Positions 52,603-60,908 of a DNA stretch of 64,000 nt are shown in pieces. Location of the stretch: assembly GCF_039535475.1 (NCBI RefSeq), contig NZ_BAAAXG010000026.1:3467501-3531500 (forward strand). Reading direction: 5' to 3'. The stretch's first letter is position 1; each line of letters begins with the position of its first letter. The position numbers and the translations under genes were made by a program. Origin of the DNA: Streptomyces showdoensis (GTDB taxonomy: Bacteria; Actinomycetota; Actinomycetes; Streptomycetales; Streptomycetaceae). The notes below the pieces were generated by a model, which ran no database searches, had not been told where the DNA came from, and saw nothing but the letters and a program-made list of their open reading frames with translations.

Positions 52603-53667
52603 ATGAGCGCTGCGACCCCCGCTGGAGGACTCGACTCGGCGGGCCGCTCCTGGCCCGCCGTCCTGGACGGTCTGCTGAGCGGCCGCGACCAGAGCGCGGA
52701 GGACACCGCCTGGGCGATGGACCGCATCCTGCGCGGTGAGGCCACCGACGCGCAGATCGCCGGCTTCGTCGTCGCCCTGCGCGCCAAGGGCGAGACCGTC
52801 GAGGAGATCACCGGCCTCGTCCGGACCATGTACGAGCACGCCAACACGATCGAGGTGCCCGGCCCGTCCGTCGACATCGTCGGCACCGGCGGCGACGGCG
52901 CCAAGACCGTCAACATCTCCACCATGTCCGCGATCGTGGTGGCCGGCACGGGCGCCAAGGTCGTCAAGCACGGCAACCGGGCCGCCTCCAGCGCCAGCGG
53001 CGCCTCGGACGTCCTGGAGAAGCTCGGCGTCAACCTGGAGCTGACCCCGAGGCGGGTGGCCGAGGTCGCCGACGAGGCCGGCATCACCTTCTGCTTCGCC
53101 GTGAAGTTCCACCCGGCGCTGCGCCACGTGGCGAAGGCCCGCAAGGAGCTGGGCATCCGCACGGTCTTCAACTTCCTGGGACCGCTCACCAACCCCGCCC
53201 GGGTCCGGGCCCAGGCGACCGGCGTGGCCGACGCCCGGATGGCCCCGATCGTCGCCGGAGTGCTCGCCGAGCGCGGCTCCTCGGCGCTGGTCTTCCGCGG
53301 GGACGACGGACTGGACGAGCTGACCACCACCGCGACCTCGCGGGTGTGGATCGTCCGGGACGGCACCGTCCGCGAGGAGTCCTTCGACCCGCGGGACGTC
53401 GGCATCGACATCGTCCCGGTGGAGGCCCTGCGCGGCGCCGACGCCTCGTACAACGCCGACGTGGCCCGCCGCCTGCTGGCCGGCGAGACCGGTCCGGTGC
53501 GGGACGCGGTGCTGCTGAACTCGGCGGCCGCGCTCACCGCCCTCGCGCCCGGCGAGGGCACCCTGGCGGAGCAGCTGCGCGCGGGCATCGCCCGCGCGGC
53601 CGAGTCCATCGACTCCGGCGCGGCCCGCCGGGCCCTGGAGCGCTGGATCGCGGCCAGCAACGCCTAG
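52603..53667 (+). CDS. trpD: Anthranilate phosphoribosyltransferase
   Basis: This 354-residue enzyme joins anthranilate to PRPP in tryptophan synthesis. Motifs are [22 protein letters not shown] for PRPP binding, [21 protein letters not shown] and the [13 protein letters not shown] region. It stands alone here, away from other trp genes, which is usual in Streptomyces. The ATG has AGGAG 6 bp upstream. Confidence 0.97.
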   Translation: MSAATPAGGLDSAGRSWPAVLDGLLSGRDQSAEDTAWAMDRILRGEATDAQIAGFVVALRAKGETVEEITGLVRTMYEHANTIEVPGPSVDIVGTGGDGAKTVNISTMSAIVVAGTGAKVVKHGNRAASSASGASDVLEKLGVNLELTPRRVAEVADEAGITFCFAVKFHPALRHVAKARKELGIRTVFNFLGPLTNPARVRAQATGVADARMAPIVAGVLAERGSSALVFRGDDGLDELTTTATSRVWIVRDGTVREESFDPRDVGIDIVPVEALRGADASYNADVARRLLAGETGPVRDAVLLNSAAALTALAPGEGTLAEQLRAGIARAAESIDSGAARRALERWIAASNA

Positions 53668-53700
53668 CCACGGCACGCGCCCCGGCCGACCTCCCCGCAG

Positions 53701-53725
53701 CCCCGTTCCGAATGCCGGAACGGGG
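53701..53725 (+). terminator. Terminator after trpD
   Basis: CCCCGTTCCG and CGGAACGGGG form a perfect 10-bp stem with a 5-nt loop; TT follows. Confidence 0.85.
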
Positions 53726-53755
53726 TTGCGTCGTCGTGATCGACTGGCATAGGTT
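53726..53755 (+). promoter_or_regulatory. Promoter of the SAM-IV leader
   Basis: TTGCGT and TAGGTT are 18 bp apart. The predicted transcription start near 53762 coincides with the first base of the riboswitch. Confidence 0.6.
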
Positions 53756-53761
53756 CTGTGA

Positions 53762-53880
53762 CAGGTCATGAGTGACAGCGAAAAAGCCCCGGCTCGCTGT
53801 CCGGCAACCCTCCGTCCGTGGCGGGGTGCCCCGGGTGAAGACCAGGCCGTACGAGCAGAAGCCTGCGGCAAGCGCGGACC
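53762..53880 (+). ncRNA. SAM-IV riboswitch
   Basis: The leader closely follows the SAM-IV consensus: GGTCATGAGTG at 53764, AGCCCCGGCT, CCGGCAACCCTCC, GGGGTGCCCCGGGTGA and closing GACC at 53840-53843, which pairs with GGTC at 53764-53767. The downstream GCGGCAAGCGCGG part is also present. SAM-IV aptamers occur in actinobacteria and switch off sulfur-metabolism genes when SAM is plentiful. A hairpin, GGACCCC/GGGGTCC at 53876-53902, directly follows and may be the expression platform. The rest of the 392-bp gap is the downstream leader. Confidence 0.87.
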
Positions 53881-53927
53881 CCTGCGCACAACCCTGGGGT
53901 CCTTGGTCCTCTAGGGAGCAGTGTCTC

Positions 53928-53948
53928 GTGAGCAAGCGAATGCGTTAG
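53928..53948 (+). CDS. Possible six-residue leader peptide
   Basis: AGGGAG at 53913-53918 lies 9 bp before GTG, which opens a frame VSKRMR and then TAG. It lies between the riboswitch and the aminotransferase gene, 111 bp before the latter. It could be the translated target of the switch or a chance frame. A longer frame from a GTG at 53921 has poor RBS spacing and I do not accept it. Confidence 0.3.
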   Translation: MSKRMR

Positions 53949-54059
53949 GGCCGTCGGCCCCCTTCTTCACCGAACACCCGTACGCGGCACCCCTCTTCGC
54001 GCTGCCCTGCGGGCTCTTTCACGCCTTTTCGCGCCCCTTTTCTGCCGGGAGATACCGTC

Positions 54060-55460
54060 ATGTCCGCATGCCCGAACGCCGCCACCGCCACCGCTTCCGC
54101 CGCCTCCGACGAGTGCGCCGAGCCCTGCTGCACCGCCCCGCTGCCGGTGCTCGGCCGGGACGTCACCGTCCCGCTGGTCACCGGCGGCGAGGCCGGCTAC
54201 GCGGCGCTCGACTACGCCGCCAGCGCCCCGGCCCTGCAGCGGGTGTGGGACGACGTCGCCGCGTATGCCCCCTACTACGGCAGCGTCCACCGCGGCGCCG
54301 GCTACCTCTCCCAGCTCTCCACCGACCTCTTCGAGAACAGCCGCGCCACCGTCGCCGAGTTCCTCGACTGCCGCCCCGGCGACCAGGTCGTCTTCACCCG
54401 CTCCACCACCGACTCGCTCAACCTCCTCGCCCAGGTGCTCCCCGCCGACTGCCAGGTCTTCGTCTTCGAGACCGAGCACCACGCCTCGCTGCTGCCCTGG
54501 CGCGACGCCCGGGTCACCTACCTCAACGCGCCGCGCACCCCGCGCCAGGCCGTCGAGACCCTGGAGCGGGCCCTCGCCGACCGCGACCCCTACGGTCCCG
54601 CCCTGGTCTGCGTGACCGGCGCCTCCAACGTCACCGGCGAGCTGTGGCCGGTGAAGGAGCTGGCCGCCGCCGCGCACGCCCACGGCGCGCGGATCGTCCT
54701 GGACGCTGCCCAGCTCGCGCCCCACCACCCGGTCTCCGTGCAGGAGCTGGACGTCGACTGGGTCGCCTTCTCCGGGCACAAGCTGTACGCCCCCTTCGGC
54801 TCCGGCGTGCTGGCCGGCCGCGCCGACTGGCTGCAGGACTCCGAGCCCTACCTCGCGGGCGGCGGCGCCTCCCGCAAGGTGGCCCGCCGGGCCGACGGTG
54901 GTGTGGACGTGGAGTGGCACACCACCGCGGCCCGGCACGAGGCCGGTTCGCCCAACGTCATCGGTGTCTACTCCATCGCCTCCGCCTGCAAGGCGCTCAC
55001 CGAGGCCGGCTTCGACCGGCTCGTCGCCCGTGAGCAGTACCTGATCGCGAAGGTCCGCGAGGGCCTGGCCGAGGTGCCCGAGGTGCGGGTGCTCTCGCTC
55101 TTCGGCGACGACGCTCCCCGGGTGGGCGTCATCTCCTTCGTCGTGGACGGCTGGAACAGCTCCCACTTCGCCGCGGCGCTCTCCGCCGAGTACGGCATCG
55201 GCGTCCGCGACGGCCTGTTCTGCGCCCACCCGCTGGTGCGCACCCTGCTCGGCAGCGACCCGCAGGACCCGGGCGAGTGCGGCGCCCCCGAGGCTGCGCC
55301 CGGCGAGCGGTCCCTCAACGCCATCCGGGTGAGCTTCGGCGCGGGCACCCCGGACGAGCACGTGGAGCGGTTCGTCGGCGCGGTGAAGCAGCTGGTGCGC
55401 GAGGGCGCCCAGTGGAAGTACCGCACCGAGGACGGCCGCTGCGTGCCCGACCGCGGCTGA
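54060..55460 (+). CDS. Class V aminotransferase, cysteine desulfurase-like
   Basis: This 466-residue PLP enzyme resembles SufS/CsdA-like desulfurases: RSTTDSLNLLAQVLP, FETEHHASLLPWR, VLDAAQLAPHHPVSV and the PLP lysine K241 in FSGHKLYAPFGSG. It starts with a Cys-rich segment (C4, C19, C23, C24), which could bind metal or carry sulfur. The riboswitch upstream responds to SAM, so a role in cysteine or methionine supply or sulfur mobilisation is likely. The exact reaction is unknown. GGGAGA lies 7 bp before the ATG. Confidence 0.87.
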   Translation: MSACPNAATATASAASDECAEPCCTAPLPVLGRDVTVPLVTGGEAGYAALDYAASAPALQRVWDDVAAYAPYYGSVHRGAGYLSQLSTDLFENSRATVAEFLDCRPGDQVVFTRSTTDSLNLLAQVLPADCQVFVFETEHHASLLPWRDARVTYLNAPRTPRQAVETLERALADRDPYGPALVCVTGASNVTGELWPVKELAAAAHAHGARIVLDAAQLAPHHPVSVQELDVDWVAFSGHKLYAPFGSGVLAGRADWLQDSEPYLAGGGASRKVARRADGGVDVEWHTTAARHEAGSPNVIGVYSIASACKALTEAGFDRLVAREQYLIAKVREGLAEVPEVRVLSLFGDDAPRVGVISFVVDGWNSSHFAAALSAEYGIGVRDGLFCAHPLVRTLLGSDPQDPGECGAPEAAPGERSLNAIRVSFGAGTPDEHVERFVGAVKQLVREGAQWKYRTEDGRCVPDRG

Positions 55461-55489
55461 GCTGCCTCCCCCGTACGGGTGAACACGAC

Positions 55490-55523
55490 GAAGCCGGCCT
55501 CCCGCGGGGGAGAGGCCGGCTTC
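55490..55523. terminator. Bidirectional terminator
   Basis: GAAGCCGGCCTC and GAGGCCGGCTTC form a perfect 12-bp stem with a 10-nt loop between the aminotransferase and the convergent AsnC-type gene. Confidence 0.92.
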
Positions 55524-55541
55524 ACTCGTGCGCGCGCGGTC

Positions 55542-55823
55542 TCAGGACTCCAGGCCGATGGCGAAGGCCGCGTCCAGGTCGTTCTGGGAGTAGGCGCGGA
55601 AGGCGACGTGGGTGTCGGTGCCCTCGACGCCGGGGATCTTGCTGATCCTGCCGGGGATGACATCGGCGAGGTCGTCGTGGCGCGGCACCCGGACCATGGC
55701 GATCAGGTCGTACGTCCCGGTCACCGAGAAGACCTCGCTGACGCTGTCGATCGCGGCGATCGACTCGGCGATCTCGGGGATCCGGTCCACGCTGGTCTTG
55801 ATGAGCACGATCGCGGTGATCAC
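55542..55823 (-). CDS. Stand-alone Lrp/AsnC ligand-binding domain protein
   Basis: This 93-residue protein is only the RAM sensor domain of Lrp/AsnC regulators: MITAIVLIKT, EVFSVTGTYDLIAMVRVP and GVEGTDTHVAF. The DNA-binding part is absent. Such small proteins bind amino acids and may combine with full regulators. The start GTG overlaps the rhomboid stop (GTGA), so both are made from one message. Confidence 0.9.
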   Translation of the reverse strand: MITAIVLIKTSVDRIPEIAESIAAIDSVSEVFSVTGTYDLIAMVRVPRHDDLADVIPGRISKIPGVEGTDTHVAFRAYSQNDLDAAFAIGLES

Positions 55824-56554
55824 GGCTGGCTTTCTCCCTCGGTGGCCGCGGCTGGTGGCTTCACTTTAACGCCACCCCTGTACCGGCCCCACGCGTAGAG
55901 GAAGCCGAGGGCGAAGCCGACCACGTGCGCCAGGTACGCCACCCCCGGCCCCGCCCCGGCCGAACGCGCCGCCAGCCACTGGAGCGCGAACCAGAAGATC
56001 AGCACGATCCAGGCGGGGAAACGCAGCGGCAGGAAGAAGAGGAAGGGGAAGAGGCTGGTCACCCGGGAGCGCGGGAAGAGGTAGAGGAAGGCCCCGAGCA
56101 CCCCCGAGATCGCCCCCGACGCCCCCACCAGGGTCTGCTCGCTGTCGGCGTGCGCGGCCGCGTAGCCCAGCAGGGCCAGATAGCCGCAGCCCAGATAGAA
56201 GAGGGCGAACGAGACCGGCCCCATCCGCTCCTCGGCCATCGCGCCGAAGACGTACAGGAACAGCATGTTCCCCAGCAGGTGCAGCCAGCTGCCGTGCACG
56301 AACAGCGCGGTCAGCGGGGTGAGCAGGGCGCGCGGCCGCCCGGCCATGAGTTCGGCCGGGATCACTCCCCAGCGCTCGAAGTAGGCGCTCTGCGCCGCGA
56401 GCAGCCGGTCGCCGGTGCCGTACCCGGGGTTGAGCCCCGACACCGGACTGAGGGCGAAGAGGAGCACGCACAGCGCGATCAGGCCGTACGTCACGGTCGG
56501 CCCGTTCCGGGCCCCCTGCCACGTGCCGCGGGCCGTGCCCCGCCAGTCGATCAT
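55820..56554 (-). CDS. Rhomboid family intramembrane serine protease
   Basis: This 244-residue protein has six or seven membrane helices with the full rhomboid set: H92 and N96 in WLHLLGNMLFLY, E-R-M-G in the second helix, the nucleophile S146 in VGASGAISG, and H210 in YLAHVVGF. It cleaves membrane proteins inside the bilayer; its substrate is unknown. The ATG start gives the usual length. It is first in a two-gene unit with the sensor-domain protein. Confidence 0.95.
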   Translation of the reverse strand: MIDWRGTARGTWQGARNGPTVTYGLIALCVLLFALSPVSGLNPGYGTGDRLLAAQSAYFERWGVIPAELMAGRPRALLTPLTALFVHGSWLHLLGNMLFLYVFGAMAEERMGPVSFALFYLGCGYLALLGYAAAHADSEQTLVGASGAISGVLGAFLYLFPRSRVTSLFPFLFFLPLRFPAWIVLIFWFALQWLAARSAGAGPGVAYLAHVVGFALGFLYAWGRYRGGVKVKPPAAATEGESQP

Positions 56555-56718
56555 GGACAGATCATGGCGTACCGGGGTCGAACTGGACAGAGTGCCTCGC
56601 CGTGACGCGGGGTACCCGGGAGGCCGTAGGGTTACGGGCAGACTTCCGCAGTCCGACGGCGCACCGCGGTCCCGTACAACCCCGGAATTCCAGGGAAAGC
56701 CCAGAAAGAGGCGGCACG

Positions 56719-56961
56719 ATGACGACGGTTCCCCTGCCGACCCCGGAGACCCGCTGGCGTTGCACGCTCTGCGGCAACCTGACCCGCTTCGACGTCACGC
56801 GGTCCTCCAAGGTCGTCGAGTACGTCCATCTGGACCTCGCCGGAGAGCCCAAGGTCGAGGAGCGCGAGGTGGTCAGTGAGACCATCGAGTCGGTCCGGTG
56901 CCGCTGGTGCAACGCGGTGGACCAGATCGAATTGGTGGACAGGCCGGGTTCCGCTTCCTGA
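56719..56961 (+). CDS. Small zinc-ribbon-like protein
   Basis: This 80-residue protein has two CxxC pairs, CTLCG near residue 15 and CRWCN near residue 61, that probably bind one zinc. The middle part (TRSSKVVEYVHLDLAGEP) is beta-like. It is a conserved actinobacterial protein of unknown function. It lies 48 bp upstream of the NYN-domain gene, so an operon is likely. It may bind RNA together with that nuclease, which is speculation. Confidence 0.85.
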   Translation: MTTVPLPTPETRWRCTLCGNLTRFDVTRSSKVVEYVHLDLAGEPKVEEREVVSETIESVRCRWCNAVDQIELVDRPGSAS

Positions 56962-57009
56962 GAAGCGGCCCGCGAGGGCGACGACGACAGGGAAGTGGGG
57001 TGACGGATC

Positions 57010-58374
57010 GTGGAGCAGCCCGCGCACGGTGAAGAACCGACGGGCTCGGCGGACGACGCCGCCGAGGCGCTCGACCGCCCGCTGCCCGAGCTCGTACGGC
57101 GCAAGGTGGTCGCGCTGGTCGCGGACGCCTTCGGCGGGCTGACCGTCGCCGAGCTCCCCGGCCCGCTGCGCCAGTACGCCCGCTTCACCGCCTCCCGCCG
57201 GGCCAAGTTCGCCGGGAACGCGATGGCGGCCGCCCTGGAGAGCGACCCGCTCTTCCGGCAGCGGATCGGCGAGCGGTTCAAGGAGTCCCAGCCCGAGCTG
57301 GCGGGTGCCGTCGAGTCCGGCGCCCCGCCCGCCGCCGCCGACCCCGTCGACGTGGCCGCGGCCGCCTACGTGCTGCGCCCGGCCGGCTGGGGCAAGCTGG
57401 TCGCCGCCGCCGGCGAGGAGGCCGAGCGCGCCGACGCCGAGCGCGCCGACGAGGCCGGCCGGCGCGAACTGGAGCGGCTGCGCGAGGAGGTCGCGAGCGC
57501 CCGCGAGCGCACCCGGACCGAGACCGAGCAGCTGCGCCACGAGCTGGAGGCGGCCCGCAAGGAAGCGGAATCGCTTCACCGCAAGCTGCGCAGCGCCCAG
57601 AGCGACGTGAAGCGCGGCGAGGCCGCGCTGCGGCGCGTCCAGGCCGAGACCGACGCCGCCAGGGCCGAGGCCGCCGCCCAGGTCTCCGCCGCCGAGAGCG
57701 AGAGCCGGCGGCTCAAGGCCCGGCTCGGCGAGGTGGAGGCGGCCCTGGAGGCCAGCCGCCGCGCAGCCCGCGAGGGACGCTCGGTGGAGGACATGCGGCT
57801 GCGGCTGCTCCTGGACACCGTGCTCGACGCGGCCCAGGGGCTGCGCCGCGAACTGGCCCTGCCCCCGGTCTCGATGCACCCCGCGGACACCGTGGACGCG
57901 GTCGAGCCGGGCCGGATGTCACCGAAGGACATCGCGGCACGCGCCTTGTCCGAGACCGACCCGGCGCTCCTGGACCAGCTGCTCGAACTGCCCCAGGCGC
58001 ACCTGGTGGTGGACGGCTACAACGTCACCAAGACCGGCTATCCGACGATGCCGCTGGAGAAGCAGCGGCTGCGGCTGCTGGGCGGCCTGTCCGCCCTCGC
58101 GGCCCGCTCGGGCGCCGAGATCACCTGTGTCTTCGACGGGGCGGAGCTCGCCGCGCCGGTGCTGCTCGCCCCGCCGCGCGGGGTGCGCGTGCTGTTCTCC
58201 AAGCCCGGTGTCACCGCGGACGAGTTGATCCGTCAGCTGGTGCGGGCCGAGCCGCCGGGCCGTCCGGTGGTGGTGGTCTCCACCGACCGCGAGGTCGCCG
58301 ACGGGGTCGCCAAGTCCGGTGCGCGGCCGGTCGCGTCCGCCTTGCTGCTGAAGAGGCTTTCGCGCCTCTCGTGA
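57010..58374 (+). CDS. NYN-domain ribonuclease-like protein
   Basis: This 454-residue protein has an N-terminal helical part (residues about 1-140), a long coiled coil rich in Glu, Ala and Arg (about 140-260), and a C-terminal NYN/YacP-type domain of the PIN-like fold: HLVVDGYNVTKTGYP, ITCVFDGAEL, VRVLFSKPGVTADELI and VVVVSTDREVADG. The Asp residues in these motifs form the metal-binding nuclease site. It probably cleaves RNA. GTG start; the upstream zinc-ribbon gene is probably co-transcribed. Confidence 0.9.
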   Translation: MEQPAHGEEPTGSADDAAEALDRPLPELVRRKVVALVADAFGGLTVAELPGPLRQYARFTASRRAKFAGNAMAAALESDPLFRQRIGERFKESQPELAGAVESGAPPAAADPVDVAAAAYVLRPAGWGKLVAAAGEEAERADAERADEAGRRELERLREEVASARERTRTETEQLRHELEAARKEAESLHRKLRSAQSDVKRGEAALRRVQAETDAARAEAAAQVSAAESESRRLKARLGEVEAALEASRRAAREGRSVEDMRLRLLLDTVLDAAQGLRRELALPPVSMHPADTVDAVEPGRMSPKDIAARALSETDPALLDQLLELPQAHLVVDGYNVTKTGYPTMPLEKQRLRLLGGLSALAARSGAEITCVFDGAELAAPVLLAPPRGVRVLFSKPGVTADELIRQLVRAEPPGRPVVVVSTDREVADGVAKSGARPVASALLLKRLSRLS

Positions 58375-58496
58375 CGGATCGCCAACACCTGGGCCCGATG
58401 TCCGTTTTCTGATCGGCGCAGGGTCAAGTGACCATTACTGCCCGTGTGATGCGTGTGAATACTTTGTCGCGCGAGCGAGATTTTGCCTATCGGGAT

Positions 58497-58526
58497 TTGA
58501 ACTGATCACAAGATGGTCACTAGGGT
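58497..58526 (+). promoter_or_regulatory. Promoter of the first NlpC/P60 gene
   Basis: TTGAAC and TAGGGT are 18 bp apart, about 105 bp upstream of the GTG. The leader is long and GC-rich. The remaining 257-bp gap shows no gene. Confidence 0.55.
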
Positions 58527-58631
58527 CGGGGCTCGAACCTTCGCGCGGTTGATCATCCATCCGGGATGGCAGCGGAGGGCCCGCCTGCCGTTCATCCGGT
58601 CGGCGGCTGAAGGAAGAAGGAGCTCGCCTTC

Positions 58632-59663
58632 GTGGCGTCCCACCGTCGTCCCAAGCAGCCGAGCCGCACCCGTGTGACCGTGCTCACCGCGACCGCCGGC
58701 CTCGCCGTCGCGATCTCCGCCCAGACCGGAGCCTCCGCGGCTCCCGCCAAGCCGAAGATCGACGAGGTCAAGTCCAAGGTCGACAAGCTCTACCACGAGG
58801 CCGAAGAGGCCACGGAGCAGGCCAACCTGGCCGAGGAGCGTCGCGAGAAGCTCCACAAGGAGATCGACGCCCTCCAGGACAAGGTCGCCCGTGGTCAGCA
58901 GGACCTCAACACCCTGCGCGACCAGATCGGTTCGGTCGCCAGCGCCCAGTACCGCTCCGGCGGCATCGACCCGGCGCTCCAGCTCTTCCTCTCCGCGGAC
59001 CCGGACACCTACCTCGACAAGGCGTCCGCGATCGACCAGCTCGGCGCCAAGCAGGCCGACGTGCTGCAGTCGATCCAGGCCAAGCAGCGCACGCTGGCCC
59101 AGCAGCGCACCGAGGCCTCGACCAAGCTGGCCGACCTCGAGGACGTCCGCAAGACGCTCGACGAGAAGAAGAAGAAGTCCACGGCCAAGCTGGCCGAGGC
59201 CCGCAAGCTGCTCAACACGCTGACCGCCGCCGAGCGCGCCAAGATGCAGCAGGACGAGCAGCGCGCCAGCCGCGCCGCCGGCGACCGCGTCGACCTCGGC
59301 AACGAGGTGCCCGCCTCGCAGCGCGGCGCCGCCGCCCTCAACGCGGCCGCCACCCAGATCGGCAAGCCGTACGCCCGCGGAGCCACCGGCCCCAGCTCCT
59401 ACGACTGCTCCGGTCTGACGCAGTGGGCCTACCGCCAGGCCAACGTCTCGATCACCCGCACCACCTACACCCAGCAGAACGACGGCGTGAAGATCGGCCG
59501 CAGCCAGCTCAAGCCGGGCGACCTGGTCTTCTTCAACGGCCTGTCGCACGTGGGCCTGTACGCGGGCAACAACACCATCCTGCACGCCCCGAAGCCGGGC
59601 GCCTACGTCCGCTACGAGTCGATGGACTACATGGGCACCTTCCAGTTCGGCGTCCGCATCTGA
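58632..59663 (+). CDS. NlpC/P60 cell-wall endopeptidase with coiled-coil domain
   Basis: This 343-residue secreted protein has a signal peptide (VTVLTATAGLAVAISAQTGASA) with likely cleavage near residue 37, a coiled-coil region (about 40-215, rich in Lys and Glu) and a C-terminal NlpC/P60 domain. The catalytic Cys is in YDCSGLTQW, and the His in LSHVGLYAG. Such proteins cut the stem peptide of peptidoglycan, as RipA does. GTG start with AGGAG upstream. A paralogue follows immediately downstream. Confidence 0.94.
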   Translation: MASHRRPKQPSRTRVTVLTATAGLAVAISAQTGASAAPAKPKIDEVKSKVDKLYHEAEEATEQANLAEERREKLHKEIDALQDKVARGQQDLNTLRDQIGSVASAQYRSGGIDPALQLFLSADPDTYLDKASAIDQLGAKQADVLQSIQAKQRTLAQQRTEASTKLADLEDVRKTLDEKKKKSTAKLAEARKLLNTLTAAERAKMQQDEQRASRAAGDRVDLGNEVPASQRGAAALNAAATQIGKPYARGATGPSSYDCSGLTQWAYRQANVSITRTTYTQQNDGVKIGRSQLKPGDLVFFNGLSHVGLYAGNNTILHAPKPGAYVRYESMDYMGTFQFGVRI

Positions 59664-59846
59664 CGCGACGACAGCTGCCCTCCGAACGGGTGGTTCGTCG
59701 GATCCCGGACTGACGTGACGCCCCGCCGGTGACCTGTGGTCACGGGCGGGGCGTCACTGTGCGTGCCCGTCGGCTTCGTTGGACCCGGGGTGATCACCGG
59801 CTACTGTCTGCCGCGCCAGTCCGTCGAGCCGAACGGAGCGCGTTCC

Positions 59847-60860
59847 GTGGCGTCCCACCGACGACCCGCCAGGGTCACCGTCCTCACCGCAGCCGCGGCC
59901 ACCGCGGCCACGGCCCTCGGTGCCGTCCCCGCGCACGCCGACCCCGGCGCGGCCGGGCCCGAGGCCACCCGTGCCACCGTCGACCGCCTCTTCGAGGAGG
60001 CCGAGAAGGCCACCGAGGGCTACAACCGGGCCGACGAGAAGGCGGACCGGCTGCGCCGGACGGTCTCGCTCGCGCAGGACGGCCTGGCCCGCGGCCAGGA
60101 GCGGGTCAACCGCATGCGCGGCGCGCTCGGTTCGGTCGCGGTGGCCCAGTACCGCTCCGGCGGCATCGACCCGGCCCTCGCCCTGCTGCTCTCCTCCGAC
60201 CCGGAGACCTACCTCGACCGGGCCTCCGCGCTCGACCGGGTCACCGCCCGCCAGGGCGCCGCCCTCGCCGAACTCCGCCGCGAGCTGCGCAAGCTGTCCC
60301 AGGAGCGGACGGAGGCGGGCCGGGCCCTCGCCGAACTGGAGCGCAGCAGGACCGAGGTGGCCCGGCACAAGCGCACCGTCGAGCGGAAGCTGGCCGAGGC
60401 CCGCCGGGTGCTCGCCTCGCTCTCCGCCGACGAGCGGGCCGGCTACGAGCGGGCCTCCCGCTCCGGCCGGGACGCCCTCGGCGAGGACCTCCCGCCGCTC
60501 GCCGATCTCGGCCCCTCCCGGGCCGCCGCCGCGGTGATCGCCGCCCGCAGCGCCATCGGCATGCCGTACGTGTGGGGCGCCACCGGGCCCTCCGCCTTCG
60601 ACTGTTCGGGCCTGATGGTCTGGTCGTACCGGAAGGCCGGCATCGCCCTGCCCCGCACCTCCTCCGCGCAGCGCTACGCGGGCCGCCGGGTGCCGCTCTC
60701 GCAGGCGCAGCCGGGCGACCTCGTCACGTACCGCAGCGACGCCAGCCACGTGGCGATCTACGCCGGCAACGGGCAGGTCATCCACGCGCCCTACCCGGGG
60801 GCGCGGGTCCGCTACGACCCGGTGAACATGATGTCCCACGTCACCGTGACGAGGGTCTGA
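59847..60860 (+). CDS. NlpC/P60 cell-wall endopeptidase, second copy
   Basis: This 337-residue paralogue has the same layout as the preceding protein: a start MASHRRPARVTVLTAAAA, a coiled coil and an NlpC/P60 domain with FDCSGLMVW and ASHVAIYAG. The shared MASHRRP start and the common segment VAQYRSGGIDPAL show that the two arose by tandem duplication. The GTG at 59847 was chosen because CGGAG lies 8 bp upstream and it starts the homology; the longer frame before it lacks similarity. Confidence 0.92.
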   Translation: MASHRRPARVTVLTAAAATAATALGAVPAHADPGAAGPEATRATVDRLFEEAEKATEGYNRADEKADRLRRTVSLAQDGLARGQERVNRMRGALGSVAVAQYRSGGIDPALALLLSSDPETYLDRASALDRVTARQGAALAELRRELRKLSQERTEAGRALAELERSRTEVARHKRTVERKLAEARRVLASLSADERAGYERASRSGRDALGEDLPPLADLGPSRAAAAVIAARSAIGMPYVWGATGPSAFDCSGLMVWSYRKAGIALPRTSSAQRYAGRRVPLSQAQPGDLVTYRSDASHVAIYAGNGQVIHAPYPGARVRYDPVNMMSHVTVTRV

Positions 60861-60908
60861 GCCGCCGGACGCGACCCGGCGCCGCCGGCTCCCCGTACGA
60901 TCGGGGGC

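Noticed and set aside
53921..55033. Frame from a GTG at 53921 through the leader into the aminotransferase gene
   Set aside because: The RBS spacing is only 2 bp and the product becomes Arg/Pro-rich in the wrong frame of the real gene.
58375..58631. Possible c-di-AMP (ydaO) riboswitch before the NlpC/P60 gene
   Set aside because: Some streptomycete cell-wall hydrolase genes have this switch, but I cannot find its conserved blocks. Only a promoter and a GC-rich leader are visible.
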